From the NCBI RefSeq assembly GCF_002077695.1, contig NZ_MWUE01000005.1, positions 101,955 to 165,954 of the forward strand: a stretch of 64,000 nt of DNA, written 5' to 3'. The position numbers and the translations under genes were made by a program. Positions 27,660 to 37,034 of this stretch are shown in pieces. The notes under the pieces were generated by a model. That model was not told the origin of the DNA. It did not search any database and was given only the letters and a program-made list of their open reading frames with translations. Numbering within the stretch: the first letter of the stretch is position 1; every line of letters starts with the position of its first letter. Source of the stretch: Pantoea latae. Lineage in GTDB: Bacteria; Pseudomonadota; Gammaproteobacteria; Enterobacterales; Enterobacteriaceae.

Positions 27660-27680
27660 GGGGCCGGTCGAACCGGCCCC
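27660..27680. other. Perfect 9-bp GC-rich hairpin between damX and dam
   Basis: GGGGCCGGT pairs with ACCGGCCCC around a CGA loop, eight bases after the damX stop. No T-run follows. Inside an operon it may attenuate transcription into dam or protect the upstream message from 3' decay. Confidence 0.6.
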
Positions 27681-27746
27681 GTTGATAAGCGCCGTTCTGC
27701 TGTCGGTCCGCCACAGCTCCACAATAAGATGTATAACCACGACAGC

Positions 27747-28559
27747 ATGAAGAAAAATCGCGCTTTCCTGAAATGGGCAGGAGGCAAATATCCTCTGATG
27801 GAGGATATCCGTCGCCATCTGCCGCAAGGCGACTGCCTGATTGAGCCTTTTGTCGGCGCGGGTTCGGTGTTTCTCAACACCGACTATGCGCGCTATCACC
27901 TGGCGGATATCAACAGCGACCTGATCAACCTCTACAACATCGTCAAGCACCGCAGCGCGGCCTTTATTGAAGACGCGCGTCGGCTGTTTTCGCCTGAAGG
28001 CAATACGTCGGAGTGCTACTATCTGCGCCGCATCGCCTTTAACGCCAGTAGCGATCCCTATGAGCGCGCGCTGCTGTTTCTCTATCTCAACCGCCACGGC
28101 TACAACGGCCTGTGCCGCTATAACCTGCGCGGCGAGTTCAACGTGCCTTTCGGTCGCTACCGCAAGCCCTACTTTCCTGAAGCCGAGCTGCTGTGGTTTG
28201 CCGAGCGGGCGCAAAAGGCGACCTTTGTCTGTGAATCGTACGATGTTACCCTGACCAACGCGCAGGCGGGTTCGGTGGTCTATTGCGATCCACCCTATGC
28301 GCCGCTGTCGGCAACGGCCAACTTTACGGCCTACCACACCAACAGCTTCAGCCTGCGTGAGCAGCAGCATCTCGCCGAACTGGCGTCGCGGCTGGCTCTG
28401 GAGAGCCGCATACCGGTTCTGATCTCGAATCACGATACCGCGCTGACGCGTCTCTGGTATCAGGATGCAGTATTACATGTGGTTAAAGCGCGGCGTTCTA
28501 TCAGCCGGAGCATAACGGGTCGCACACAGGTCGACGAACTGCTGGCACTTTACTGCTAG
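27747..28559 (+). CDS. dam: DNA adenine methyltransferase (GATC)
   Basis: Dam methylates the adenine N6 in GATC, marking strands for mismatch repair and timing replication start. The 270 residues from the ATG at 27747 begin MKKNRAFLKWAGGKYPL, as in E. coli; an in-frame ATG at 27729 would add six residues, and neither has a good ribosome site. Visible sites are the S-adenosylmethionine motif FVGAGSVFLNT, the DNA-contact loop LNRHGYNGLCRYN and the catalytic DPPY at 181-184. It is about 8 residues shorter than E. coli Dam at the C-terminus. rpe follows after 66 bases. Confidence 0.96.
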   Translation: MKKNRAFLKWAGGKYPLMEDIRRHLPQGDCLIEPFVGAGSVFLNTDYARYHLADINSDLINLYNIVKHRSAAFIEDARRLFSPEGNTSECYYLRRIAFNASSDPYERALLFLYLNRHGYNGLCRYNLRGEFNVPFGRYRKPYFPEAELLWFAERAQKATFVCESYDVTLTNAQAGSVVYCDPPYAPLSATANFTAYHTNSFSLREQQHLAELASRLALESRIPVLISNHDTALTRLWYQDAVLHVVKARRSISRSITGRTQVDELLALYC

Positions 28560-28625
28560 TCTGTTTCGTCCGCGACCAGGCATTACGTCAGCCGCAGGGC
28601 TGGCGCACAACATTGGGAGAATCGG

Positions 28626-29309
28626 ATGAAACAATATTTGCTGGCCCCTTCAATCCTCTCGGCGGATTTTGCCCGCCTGGGTGAAGATACCGCAAAAGCG
28701 TTAGCCGCCGGCGGCGACGTGGTGCATTTCGACGTGATGGACAACCACTACGTTCCCAACCTCACGATGGGGCCGATGGTGCTGAAAGCGCTGCGCGACT
28801 ACGGCATTACCGCGCCGATTGACGTGCATCTGATGGTGAAGCCGGTCGATGCGCTGATCCCGGATTTCGCCAAAGCTGGCGCCAGCTATATCACTTTTCA
28901 TCCCGAAGCGAGCGAGCACGTCGACCGCACGCTGCAGCTGATCAAAGAGCACGGCTGCAAAGCGGGCCTGGTGTTTAATCCCGCCACGCCGCTGAGTTAC
29001 CTCGACTATGTGATGGATAAGCTCGACGTGATCCTGATTATGTCGGTGAACCCCGGTTTCGGCGGTCAGTCCTTTATTCCCGGCACGCTGGATAAGCTGC
29101 GCGAAGCGCGCAGACGCATCGATCACGGCGGCTATAACATTCGCCTGGAAGTGGACGGCGGGGTGAAGATCGACAATATCGCTCAGATCGCCGCCGCTGG
29201 CGCGGATATGTTCGTCGCCGGCTCGGCAATTTTCGGCCATCCCGACTACAAGAAAGTGATCGATGAAATGCGACACGAACTGGAGAAGGTTAATGGCTCA
29301 TTTCACTGA
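28626..29309 (+). CDS. rpe: Ribulose-phosphate 3-epimerase
   Basis: Rpe interconverts ribulose 5-phosphate and xylulose 5-phosphate in the pentose phosphate pathway. The 227 residues form a TIM barrel with [15 protein letters not shown], the metal-binding [33 protein letters not shown] and the phosphate site VDGGV with FVAGSAIF. Its last 17 bases overlap the gph start, indicating coupled translation. Position in the dam cluster matches E. coli. Confidence 0.98.
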   Translation: MKQYLLAPSILSADFARLGEDTAKALAAGGDVVHFDVMDNHYVPNLTMGPMVLKALRDYGITAPIDVHLMVKPVDALIPDFAKAGASYITFHPEASEHVDRTLQLIKEHGCKAGLVFNPATPLSYLDYVMDKLDVILIMSVNPGFGGQSFIPGTLDKLREARRRIDHGGYNIRLEVDGGVKIDNIAQIAAAGADMFVAGSAIFGHPDYKKVIDEMRHELEKVNGSFH

Positions 29310-29973
29310 TATCCGCGCGCTGGCGTTCGATCTCGACGGCACCCTGGTGCACAGCGCGCCGGGTCTGGCGCAGGCGATCGACCGCGCGCTGGCGGATCTG
29401 CAGCTGCCGCCTGCGGGCGTCGAGCGCGCCTCCACCTGGATCGGCAACGGCGCCGACGTCATGATGTCGCGCGCGTTGAACTGGGCGCTGGGCCGCGAAC
29501 CGCAGCCCGACGAGCAGCGCGACGCGCGCGCGCTGTTTGATAAGCACTATGTCGACACGGTAGAAGCGGGCAGCACGCTGTTTCCGCAGGTGAAAGAGAC
29601 GCTGCTGGCGCTGCATGCGAAAGGTTTTCCGATGGCGATCGTCACCAACAAGCCGACGCCGTTCGTCGCGCCGCTGATGGAGTCGCTCGGCATCGCCGAG
29701 GCGTTTACGCTGATCATCGGCGGCGATGACGTGATCGTGAAAAAACCGCACCCGGCGGCGATTTTTCTGGTACTGGGCCGCTTCGGCGTGCTGCCGAACC
29801 AGCTGCTGTTTGTCGGCGACTCGCGCAACGATATTCAGGCCGCCCAGGCTGCCGGCGTGCCGAACGTCGCCATGACCTACGGCTACAACTACGGCGAGCC
29901 GATCGCCGGCAGCAACCCTGACCTGACACTCGACTCTTTTGATGAACTTTTGCCCCTACTCGGGCTGCACTAA
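29293..29973 (+). CDS. gph: Phosphoglycolate phosphatase
   Basis: Gph removes phosphate from 2-phosphoglycolate, which arises in repair of DNA ends. The ATG at 29293 is preceded by GGAGAAGG and gives [25 protein letters not shown], the HAD motif I with the catalytic Asp pair. Motif II is IVTNKPTPF, the Lys is in [10 protein letters not shown] and motif IV is [10 protein letters not shown]. The 226 residues are about 25 fewer than E. coli Gph: a charged insert in the cap and the C-terminal tail are missing. It overlaps rpe by 17 bases and is followed by trpS after 13. Confidence 0.95.
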   Translation: MAHFTDIRALAFDLDGTLVHSAPGLAQAIDRALADLQLPPAGVERASTWIGNGADVMMSRALNWALGREPQPDEQRDARALFDKHYVDTVEAGSTLFPQVKETLLALHAKGFPMAIVTNKPTPFVAPLMESLGIAEAFTLIIGGDDVIVKKPHPAAIFLVLGRFGVLPNQLLFVGDSRNDIQAAQAAGVPNVAMTYGYNYGEPIAGSNPDLTLDSFDELLPLLGLH

Positions 29974-29986
29974 TCAGGACACAAGC

Positions 29987-30991
29987 ATGAGCAAACCCAT
30001 TGTTTTCAGCGGCGCACAGCCGTCCGGCGAACTTACCATTGGCAACTATATGGGTGCGCTGCGTCAGTGGGTGCAGATGCAGGACGATTTCCACTGCATT
30101 TACTGCATCGTCGATCTGCACGCCATCACCGTTCGTCAGGATCCGGCGGCGCTGCGTAAAGCCACGCTGGATACGCTGGCGCTCTATCTCGCCTGCGGCA
30201 TCGATCCCAGCAAGAGCACCATCTTCGTGCAGTCGCACGTGCCAGAACACGCGCAGCTGAGCTGGGTGCTGAACTGCTACGCCTATTTCGGCGAGCTGAG
30301 CCGTATGACCCAGTTCAAAGACAAATCGGCGCGCTATGAAGAGAACATCAACGCCGGGCTGTTCGACTATCCGGTGCTGATGGCGGCGGACATCCTGCTT
30401 TACCAGACCAACCAGGTGCCGGTGGGCGAAGATCAGAAGCAGCATCTGGAGCTGAGCCGCGATATCGCGCAGCGCTTTAACGCGCTCTACGGTGATATTT
30501 TCCGTGTGCCGGAGCCGTTTATCCCTAAATCGGGCGCGCGCGTCATGTCGCTGCTGGAGCCGACGCGCAAGATGTCCAAATCGGACGATAACCGCAACAA
30601 CGTTATCGGCCTGCTGGAAGATCCGAAATCGGTGGTGAAGAAGATTAAACGCGCGGTGACCGACTCCGAAGAGCCGCCGGTGGTGCGTTACGACGTCAAA
30701 GAGAAAGCAGGGGTCTCGAACCTGCTGGATATTCTCGCTGGCGTTACCGGCAAAACCATCGCCGAGCTGGAAGCAGAGTTCGAAGGCAAGATGTATGGCC
30801 ACCTGAAAGGCGCGGTGGCGGATGCGGTATCCGGCATGCTCACCGAGCTGCAGGAGCGCTACAACCGCTACCGCAACGACGAAGCTTTTCTGGAGCAGGT
30901 GATGCGCGACGGCGCGCAGAAAGCGCGTGAACGCGCGCAGGAGACGCTGAAGAAGGTGTATGAAGCGATCGGCTTTGTCGCCGCGCCCTGA
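29987..30991 (+). CDS. trpS: Tryptophanyl-tRNA synthetase
   Basis: TrpRS charges tRNA-Trp. The ATG at 29987 gives 334 residues, exactly E. coli; a reading from 29939 would start inside gph. The class I signatures are seen: the HIGH equivalent TIGNYMGA near residues 17-24 and the KMSKS loop at about 195-199 (RKMSKSDDN). The tryptophan-binding segment [23 protein letters not shown] is intact. It ends the dam cluster and is followed by a classic terminator shared with convergent cysG. Confidence 0.98.
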   Translation: MSKPIVFSGAQPSGELTIGNYMGALRQWVQMQDDFHCIYCIVDLHAITVRQDPAALRKATLDTLALYLACGIDPSKSTIFVQSHVPEHAQLSWVLNCYAYFGELSRMTQFKDKSARYEENINAGLFDYPVLMAADILLYQTNQVPVGEDQKQHLELSRDIAQRFNALYGDIFRVPEPFIPKSGARVMSLLEPTRKMSKSDDNRNNVIGLLEDPKSVVKKIKRAVTDSEEPPVVRYDVKEKAGVSNLLDILAGVTGKTIAELEAEFEGKMYGHLKGAVADAVSGMLTELQERYNRYRNDEAFLEQVMRDGAQKARERAQETLKKVYEAIGFVAAP

Positions 30992-31019
30992 AACGGCAGC
31001 AACTGTAGCAGGCATAAAC

Positions 31020-31044
31020 GGCGGGTTTACACCCGCCTTTTTTT
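31020..31044 (+). terminator. Intrinsic terminator after trpS
   Basis: GGCGGGT (31020-31026) pairs with ACCCGCC (31031-31037) and is followed by seven T. It lies 28 bases past the trpS stop and ends the aroK-to-trpS cluster. Confidence 0.9.
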
Positions 31045-31066
31045 ATTTCCGCTTTTCGTCGCCTGC

Positions 31067-32431
31067 CTAAAACCAGCGCAGCCGGTCGCGCAGCGACACC
31101 ACGCTGCCGATAATTATCAGCGACGGGCTCTCCACCTGCTGCGCCAGCTCGCCGAGCCGCGCCAGCGTACCGGTCACCACGCGCTGCCGCGTGCTGGTGC
31201 CGTTCTCCACCAGCGCCACCGGCATATTCGCGCGCATACCGTGACGCATCAGCTGCTGCTGAATATGCGGCGCCTGCGAGAGGCCCATATAAAACACCAG
31301 CGTCTGCTGCTCGGCGGCCAGCTTCTCCCACTCCAGCGCGTTCTTCTGCTGCAAATGGCCGGTGACCAGCCGCACGCTCTGCGCATGGTCGCGGTGCGTC
31401 AGCGGAATGCCGCTGTAGGCGGCGCAGCCTGAGGCTGCCGTCACGCCCGGCACCACGCTGAACGGGATCTGATGCTGCGCCAGGCTCTCCAGCTCCTCGC
31501 CGCCGCGTCCGAAGATAAAGGGATCGCCGCCTTTCAGCCGCACCACGCGCCTGCCGCGCTGCGCCTGTTGCAGCAGCAGCTGATTAATCTCCTCCTGCGG
31601 CACGCAGTGATGCCCGGCGCGTTTGCCGACAAAAATGCGCTCTGCGTCGCGGCGCACCAGATTCAGGATCTCTTCTGACACCAGCCGGTCATAAACAATC
31701 ACGTCCGCCTGCTGGATCTGCTGCAGCCCTTTCAGCGTCAGCAGTCCCGCGTCGCCCGGCCCGGCGCCCACCAGCGTCACTTCCCCTTGCGCGGGCAGCG
31801 CGTCGCTGAACAGCGCCTCGACCAGCCGATCCGCGCGCGCGGTGTCGCCGTTGGCCAGCGTCTGCGCCAGCCGATCGCTGGTGAAATAGCGCTCCCAGAA
31901 AAAGCGGCGCTGCGCCATCGAGGCGAAGCGCTGCTTAACCCGCGCGCGCAGCGTGCCCGCCAGCGACGCCAGCTGACCAAGATGCTGCGGCAGCATCGCC
32001 TCGATTTTTTCGCGCAGCAGGCGCGCCAGCACCGGCGCGCGGCCGCCGGAAGAGACCGCCACCATCAGCGGCGAGCGGTCGATAACCGACGGCATAATCG
32101 CGCTGGCCTGCTCCGGCGCGTCCACCAGATTGCAGAAGATGCGTCGCGCCTCGGCGGCGACCGCCACCTGCTGATTCACCGCGTCGTCATCGGTGGCGGC
32201 GACCGCCAGCCAGCATCCGTCCAGCCAGGCGTCGTCGAACGCGCCGACCATCAGCGTCAGCTCGCCGCTGTCGGCCCACTGCTGGAATGCGGGTGAAAAG
32301 CGCAGCGCGCCAACCTGCAGATCGGCGCCGGCGGCCAGTAGCAGGCGCGCCTTGCGCTCAGCGACCTCGCCGCCGCCCACCAGCAAACAGCGCTTGCCCT
32401 GCAGGCGACAAAAAAGGGGAAAGTAGTCCAT
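31067..32431 (-). CDS. cysG: Siroheme synthase (trifunctional CysG)
   Basis: CysG makes siroheme from uroporphyrinogen III: C-terminal methyltransferase, N-terminal dehydrogenase and ferrochelatase. The 454 residues show the NAD-binding [20 protein letters not shown] (about 16-35), [23 protein letters not shown] [19 protein letters not shown], then the SUMT domain from about 215 with [36 protein letters not shown] and [23 protein letters not shown]. Siroheme is the cofactor of NirB next door. In E. coli nirC lies between nirD and cysG; here the gap is 86 bases and contains only a hairpin. Confidence 0.98.
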   Translation of the reverse strand: MDYFPLFCRLQGKRCLLVGGGEVAERKARLLLAAGADLQVGALRFSPAFQQWADSGELTLMVGAFDDAWLDGCWLAVAATDDDAVNQQVAVAAEARRIFCNLVDAPEQASAIMPSVIDRSPLMVAVSSGGRAPVLARLLREKIEAMLPQHLGQLASLAGTLRARVKQRFASMAQRRFFWERYFTSDRLAQTLANGDTARADRLVEALFSDALPAQGEVTLVGAGPGDAGLLTLKGLQQIQQADVIVYDRLVSEEILNLVRRDAERIFVGKRAGHHCVPQEEINQLLLQQAQRGRRVVRLKGGDPFIFGRGGEELESLAQHQIPFSVVPGVTAASGCAAYSGIPLTHRDHAQSVRLVTGHLQQKNALEWEKLAAEQQTLVFYMGLSQAPHIQQQLMRHGMRANMPVALVENGTSTRQRVVTGTLARLGELAQQVESPSLIIIGSVVSLRDRLRWF

Positions 32432-32465
32432 AGCGCATCCTGAAAGCGAGAAGAGAGGGCAGACA

Positions 32466-32486
32466 GCCGGCGCGCAGGGCGCCGGC
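32466..32486. other. Hairpin in the nirD-cysG gap
   Basis: GCCGGCGC pairs with GCGCCGGC (8 bp) around a 5-base loop. No T-run follows on the minus strand. It may reduce cysG expression relative to nirBD or mark an RNA-processing site. Confidence 0.45.
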
Positions 32487-32517
32487 GGCGTAGCATAGCA
32501 TCAGGGCAGGGATGGGG

Positions 32518-32844
32518 TCAGGCACATACCTCGACCTTGCCCGCGTTTACCCGGACCGGATAAGCGGCGACAGAGCGCGACGCGTCCTCCATACAGTGGC
32601 CGTCGCTGAGGCGAAAGCGCTGCTTCTTCAGCGGACTGGCGACCCAGAGCGTACCTTCATGCTCGGCGATAATGCCGCGCGACAGCACGCTGGCCTGGGC
32701 AAAGGGATCGATATTGCTGATGGCGAACAGCTCGCTATCGTTGCGCGGCCGGAAAATGGCGATCTGCTGGTTATTCACCAGCGCGCATACGCCGGTAGCG
32801 GGCAGGATTTGCTGCAAATCGCAGACGGGCGTCCACTGGCTCAT
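32518..32844 (-). CDS. nirD: Nitrite reductase (NADH) small subunit
   Basis: NirD is the small subunit of the cytoplasmic NADH-dependent nitrite reductase that yields ammonium. The 108 residues equal E. coli NirD and have a Rieske-like beta fold (GVCALVNNQQIAIFRPRN, LSRGIIAEHEGTLWVASPLKKQRFRL) without the CXH cluster ligands of true Rieske proteins. It overlaps nirB by four bases (ATGA), so the two are translated together. Confidence 0.97.
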   Translation of the reverse strand: MSQWTPVCDLQQILPATGVCALVNNQQIAIFRPRNDSELFAISNIDPFAQASVLSRGIIAEHEGTLWVASPLKKQRFRLSDGHCMEDASRSVAAYPVRVNAGKVEVCA

Positions 32845-35381
32845 ACTTCGCTCTCCTCAATCAGGGTCACGGCGATGCGCTCATCCGGCCGCGCTGGACG
32901 ATGCTGGCTGCGCTCGGCGACCATCTGCACGTTGGGATCGCGCAGCGGCGCGTTGATAAAGTGGGCAAAGCGCGCCTGCTGGGCGGGATCCTCCAGGGTT
33001 TCTTTCCACTCGCAGCGCGCGCGGGCACGCAGCTCGGCCAGCTCTGCCTCCAGCCTGGCGTTGATGCCCAGCTTGTCATCAATGATGACGCTGCGCAGGT
33101 AGTCGATGCCGCCTTCCAGGCTCTCCAGCCACAGTGAAGTGCGCTGCAGCCGATCGCCGGTGCGGATGTAGAACATCATAAAGCGGTCCAGGTAGGCGAG
33201 CAGGGTGTCGCTGTCGAGGTCGGCCGCCAGCAGATCGGCGTGGCGCGGCTTCATGCCGCCGTTGCCGCAGACGTAGAGATTCCAGCCTTTTTCCGTGGCG
33301 ATAATGCCGACGTCTTTGCCCTGCGCCTCGGCGCATTCACGCGTGCAGCCCGACACGCCGAACTTCATCTTGTGCGGCGTGCGGATGCCCTTGTAGCGGT
33401 TCTCCAGCGCGATGCCGAAGCCGAGGCTGTCGCCGACGCCGTAGCGGCACCAGGCGCTGCCGACGCAGGTTTTCGCCATGCGCAGCGCTTTGGCGTAGGC
33501 CTGGCCGGTTTCAAAACCTGCGGCGATCAGCTGCGACCAGATAGCGGGCAGATCGTCTTTCTGCGCGCCGAACAGGCCGATGCGCTGCGAGCCGGTGATT
33601 TTGGTGTAGAGGTGATAGCGTTCGGCGACCTCGCCAATCACCTTCAGACCCTGCGGCGTGATTTCGCCGCCGGGCGAGCGCGGGATCACGGAGTAGGTGC
33701 CGTCTTTCTGGATATTGCCGAGGAAAAGATCGTTGCTGTCCTGCAGCGGCGTATGCTGCGGCGCGAGCACAAAGTCGTTCCAGCACGACGCCAGCAGCGA
33801 CGCCACCGTGGGTTTGCAGACTTCGCAGCCGTAGCCGGTGCCATACTTCGCCAGCAGCGCGTCGAAGGTTTTGATCTCCTCGACGCGGATCAGATGGTAA
33901 AGCTCCTGACGCGAGTAGGGGAAGTGGGCGCAGAGATGGTTGTTGACCTCGATGCCCTGACGGCTTAGCTCGGCGTTCAGCACCTGGGTCAGCAGCGGGA
34001 TGCAGCCGCCGCAGCCGGTGCCGGCGCGGGTTTCGCTTTTCAGCGCCGCCACGGTGTGGCAGCCGGCCTGCACCGCCTTGACGATGTCCCCTTTGCTGAC
34101 GTCGAAGCAGGAGCAGATCTGCGCGCTGTCGGGCAGCGAATCAACGCCCATCACCGGCTTTTCGCCGCTGCCGGCGGGCAGGATCAGCGCTTCGGGATTT
34201 TCTGGCAGCGGAATGGCGTTAAGCACCAGCTGCAGCAGGTTGCCGTAGTCGCTGGTGTCGCCCACCAGCACCGCGCCGAGCAGGGTGTTGCCCTCTTCGC
34301 TGACGATCAGGCGTTTGTAGACCGAACGGCTCTCATCCAGCCAGACGAAGCTGCGCGCGCCCGGCGTGCGGCCATGCGCGTCGCCGATGCCGCCGACGTC
34401 CACGCCGAGCAGCTTGAGTTTGGCGCTCATGTCGGCGCCCTGGAAGAGGCTGTCGCGACCCACCAGTGCATCGCTCGCCACCTGCGCCATTTTGTAGCCC
34501 GGCGCTACCAGGCCAAAGGCGCGGTGGCGCCAGGCGGCGCATTCGCCGATGGCGTAGATCGCCGGATCGCTGGTGCGGCAGCGGTCGTCAATGGCGATGC
34601 CGCCGCGCTGGCCGAGCGCCAGGCCGCACTGCTTCGCCAGCTTGTCCTGCGGGCGAATGCCGGTGGAGAAGACGATAAAGTCCACCTCCAGCGCGCTGCC
34701 GTCGGCAAACTCCAGCGTTTTGCCACCTGCGGCGTGATGCACGATTTGCTGGGTATTTTTGCCGGTATGCACCCGCACGCCCATCTCTTCGATTTTTCGC
34801 CGCAGCTGCTCGCCGCCCTGCACGTCGAGCTGCTCCGCCATCAGCACCGGCGCGAACTCAATCACGTGCGTTTCGATACCTAAATTTTTCAGCGCGCCCG
34901 CGGCCTCCAGGCCGAGCAGGCCACCGCCGATCACCGCGCCACGCTTACTGCGGCGCGCGCAGGCTTCAATGGCGTTGAGATCTTCGATGGTGCGGTAAAC
35001 AAAGCAGTCGCTGCCTTCCGAACCCTTGATTGGCGGGATCCAGGGATAAGAGCCGGTGGCGAAAATCAGCGTATCGTAGCGCACGGCGCGGCCGGTATTA
35101 GAGTGGATCAGCTTCTCGTCGCGGTTGATGGTGATGGCGCGCTCGCCCAGCAGCAGATTGACCTGATGCTTTTCATAATAGCCTTCGCGCACCAGCGAAA
35201 GCTCTTCGGCGGTATGGTGAGAGAAGTAGGCGGAAAGGTGGACGCGGTCATAGGCGACGCGGGGTTCTTCGCAGAAGACGGTTAACGCGAACTGGCCGGG
35301 TTCGGCTTTGTCGATCAGCTCCTCAATAAAGCGATGCCCCACCATGCCGTTACCAATAACGACGACATTGTGTTTGCTCAT
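32841..35381 (-). CDS. nirB: Nitrite reductase (NADH) large subunit
   Basis: NirB carries FAD, an iron-sulfur BFD-like domain and the siroheme/[4Fe-4S] centre that reduces nitrite to ammonium. The 846 residues show FAD-binding VVIGNGMVGHRF at the N-terminus, NADH-binding AVIGGGLLGLEAAGAL at about 145-160, cysteine-rich CSCFDVSKGD and GTGCGGCIPLL (about 425-462), and the siroheme-binding cysteines in TCVGSAWCRYG and GVSGCTRECAEAQGKDVG. The promoter just upstream has a perfect FNR box and a NarL/NarP palindrome. No nirC nitrite channel follows. Confidence 0.98.
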   Translation of the reverse strand: MSKHNVVVIGNGMVGHRFIEELIDKAEPGQFALTVFCEEPRVAYDRVHLSAYFSHHTAEELSLVREGYYEKHQVNLLLGERAITINRDEKLIHSNTGRAVRYDTLIFATGSYPWIPPIKGSEGSDCFVYRTIEDLNAIEACARRSKRGAVIGGGLLGLEAAGALKNLGIETHVIEFAPVLMAEQLDVQGGEQLRRKIEEMGVRVHTGKNTQQIVHHAAGGKTLEFADGSALEVDFIVFSTGIRPQDKLAKQCGLALGQRGGIAIDDRCRTSDPAIYAIGECAAWRHRAFGLVAPGYKMAQVASDALVGRDSLFQGADMSAKLKLLGVDVGGIGDAHGRTPGARSFVWLDESRSVYKRLIVSEEGNTLLGAVLVGDTSDYGNLLQLVLNAIPLPENPEALILPAGSGEKPVMGVDSLPDSAQICSCFDVSKGDIVKAVQAGCHTVAALKSETRAGTGCGGCIPLLTQVLNAELSRQGIEVNNHLCAHFPYSRQELYHLIRVEEIKTFDALLAKYGTGYGCEVCKPTVASLLASCWNDFVLAPQHTPLQDSNDLFLGNIQKDGTYSVIPRSPGGEITPQGLKVIGEVAERYHLYTKITGSQRIGLFGAQKDDLPAIWSQLIAAGFETGQAYAKALRMAKTCVGSAWCRYGVGDSLGFGIALENRYKGIRTPHKMKFGVSGCTRECAEAQGKDVGIIATEKGWNLYVCGNGGMKPRHADLLAADLDSDTLLAYLDRFMMFYIRTGDRLQRTSLWLESLEGGIDYLRSVIIDDKLGINARLEAELAELRARARCEWKETLEDPAQQARFAHFINAPLRDPNVQMVAERSQHRPARPDERIAVTLIEESEV

Positions 35382-35411
35382 GCTTGCCTCAAAATTGCGG
35401 GAATTGAGGCT

Positions 35412-35417
35412 ACAATA
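35412..35417 (-). promoter_or_regulatory. nirB -10 element
   Basis: TATTGT on the minus strand is the expected -10 for nirB. It fits a start near 35404, which places the FNR box at -41.5 and the NarL/NarP palindrome at -69.5, the same layout as the E. coli nirB promoter. The leader would be about 23 bases. Confidence 0.7.
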
Positions 35418-35438
35418 GCGCGCCGTTTTGCGCTCATA

Positions 35439-35452
35439 TTGATATACATCAA
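35439..35452. promoter_or_regulatory. FNR box of the nirB promoter
   Basis: TTGATATACATCAA is a perfect FNR half-site pair (TTGAT, four bases, ATCAA). Its centre is 31 bases upstream of the centre of the -10, as in class II FNR-activated promoters. It predicts anaerobic induction of nirBD-cysG. Confidence 0.88.
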
Positions 35453-35465
35453 GCGCCTTTCTGTA

Positions 35466-35481
35466 TACCTATTTTGAGGTA
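35466..35481. promoter_or_regulatory. NarL/NarP 7-2-7 palindrome upstream of nirB
   Basis: TACCTAT, two bases, TGAGGTA forms an inverted pair of NarL/NarP heptamers. Its centre is 28 bases upstream of the FNR box centre, the same distance as in E. coli nirB. It predicts nitrate and nitrite induction. Confidence 0.78.
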
Positions 35482-35560
35482 GGTTACTGTTTCTGCATCA
35501 TTTTTCGTAAGTTATTCGTTCTGTTAACAAAAGCGCGGGATCGCATTTTTGCGGCGGGAT

Positions 35561-35585
35561 AAAAAAAGGCGGCTTGCGCCGCCTT
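35561..35585 (-). terminator. Intrinsic terminator after tsgA
   Basis: AAGGCGGC pairs with GCCGCCTT (8 bp) around TTGC; on the minus strand a seven-T run follows. It starts nine bases past the tsgA stop and isolates the nirB promoter from upstream transcription. Confidence 0.88.
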
Positions 35586-35593
35586 GTTACTGC

Positions 35594-36772
35594 TTAGTGC
35601 ATGACATGGCCGTGCTGACGATGTCGGGTGACAAAGCCCAGCAGCACGCACATCACGAATACCACGGCGTAGAGACCGTTTGCCGTCAGCAGCGCGGCAT
35701 GGACGCCGCCCTGCCTGACGATCGGGCTGGTCACCACGAAGGTGAGCATGGTGCCGACGGTGCCGCAGGTCAGGATAAAGTTCACCAGCTTCGGCGAGGA
35801 GACTTTGGTCTGCAGCGAGCCGAGCGTAATGATGGTGGTGTAGATGGCGCTGGAGCTGAAGCCGAGGATCATAATAATCCAGCGCAGCATGCTGGCGTCC
35901 GTGGCGCTGACGAACCAGTACATCAGCAGCGTCGCCAGGCCGGCCAGCACCATCAGAATGCGCTGCAGGTCGAAGAAGCGCAGCAGGAAGCTAAAGATCC
36001 ACATGCCGACCATATAGGCGGTCCAGAAGTTGCCCACCAGCTGGCCGGCGCTGGCGATATCCATGCCCATGGTTTTGGTGGCGTACTCCGGCACCCAGGA
36101 GATAAAGCCGAGCTGGCCGAGGATATAGCAGAGCGCGGCCACGGCGAGAAACAGCACGCCGACGCCCCATTTCTCTTTTTCCACCGTCGGGCTGTTTTCC
36201 GGCTTGCGCAGCACCGGGAACTCGACGCACAGCGTCAGCACGAAAATCGCGACGTAGATAATACCGATGCAGACATAGACCCAGTACCACGGCAGCGCGC
36301 GCGCCAGCAGGATACCCGCCAGCACCGGAAACAGCGTGCCGGCCATGCTGAAGAAGGAGTCGGTAAACAGCAGGCGCGAGCCGCGCTGACGGCCTTCATA
36401 CAGATGGGTGATCAGGAAGGTGCCGATTGACATGGTGATGCCGCTGACCACGCCCAGCACGAACATGCAGAGCGAGAACACCGAGAGATCGCGGCTGGTC
36501 ATCAAACCCAGCACCGCCAGCACCATCAAAATAAAGCCGAAAATCAGCTGACGCTTCAGCGGCACGATCACCATCAGCCAGGCGTTAAGGAAAACCGAGA
36601 CCAGAATGCCGGCGTTCAGAAAGGTAAAGGTGTTGCCCATACTTTCAATCGGCAGCTGGAAATCCTTCGCGATGTCGCCCATGACCATGCCGGTGACGAT
36701 CACCAGCGCGCCGGTCAGCGCGTACGAGAAAAAGCTTATCCAGGTAAGCCCGATACGATTACGATTTGTCAT
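35594..36772 (-). CDS. tsgA: MFS transporter TsgA
   Basis: TsgA (YhfC) is a 12-helix major-facilitator protein of the inner membrane; its substrate is not established, and it was first noted in Salmonella as tellurite/selenite-related. The 392 residues match the E. coli length and run of helices, from [22 protein letters not shown] to [13 protein letters not shown] short charged loop at about 190-205 ([13 protein letters not shown]) is the central cytoplasmic loop. The C-terminus is His-rich ([10 protein letters not shown]). It lies between nirB and the divergent ppiA, with a shared control region. Confidence 0.94.
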   Translation of the reverse strand: MTNRNRIGLTWISFFSYALTGALVIVTGMVMGDIAKDFQLPIESMGNTFTFLNAGILVSVFLNAWLMVIVPLKRQLIFGFILMVLAVLGLMTSRDLSVFSLCMFVLGVVSGITMSIGTFLITHLYEGRQRGSRLLFTDSFFSMAGTLFPVLAGILLARALPWYWVYVCIGIIYVAIFVLTLCVEFPVLRKPENSPTVEKEKWGVGVLFLAVAALCYILGQLGFISWVPEYATKTMGMDIASAGQLVGNFWTAYMVGMWIFSFLLRFFDLQRILMVLAGLATLLMYWFVSATDASMLRWIIMILGFSSSAIYTTIITLGSLQTKVSSPKLVNFILTCGTVGTMLTFVVTSPIVRQGGVHAALLTANGLYAVVFVMCVLLGFVTRHRQHGHVMH

Positions 36773-36885
36773 GTTGTGAACCTGTGGAAAACAGAGAGGG
36801 CGGCGTAAAACTGTCAGAAAGTGTAAACGGAACTGTGATCTTAATAAATAAAGACTGAAAATACGTTTTCATATTTCATTCATAA

Positions 36886-36901
36886 TGTGATTTGTATCAC
36901 G
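36886..36901. promoter_or_regulatory. CRP site in the tsgA/ppiA divergent region
   Basis: TGTGATTTGTATCACG matches the CRP pattern TGTGA, six bases, TCACA at nine of ten key positions. It lies about 150 bases before ppiA and 114 before tsgA. ppiA is a known CRP-controlled gene in E. coli. Confidence 0.7.
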
Positions 36902-36914
36902 AAAACGTTTGCGT
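36899..36914. promoter_or_regulatory. PurR/LacI-family-like operator overlapping the CRP site
   Basis: ACGAAAACGTTTGCGT matches the PurR box pattern (ANGCAANCGNTTNCNT) at 10 of 11 fixed positions. It shares three bases with the CRP site. It could be bound by PurR or another LacI-family regulator; binding beside CRP recalls CytR-type control of ppiA. Confidence 0.6.
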
Positions 36915-37034
36915 GGCCGATTGTCCATTCTGCCCACATGCTGCGTAAATTACGGTAAAACGCTGGCTCTTGTATTTTAGGCTCTTTACAATCAGTCTCG
37001 TTTAAAAGCTGCTCTCCAAGGTAAGGACTCACTC

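Noticed and set aside
29714..31015. A 433-codon open frame opposite trpS and the end of gph
   Set aside because: It runs across two well-supported genes on the other strand and has a composition typical of an antisense frame.
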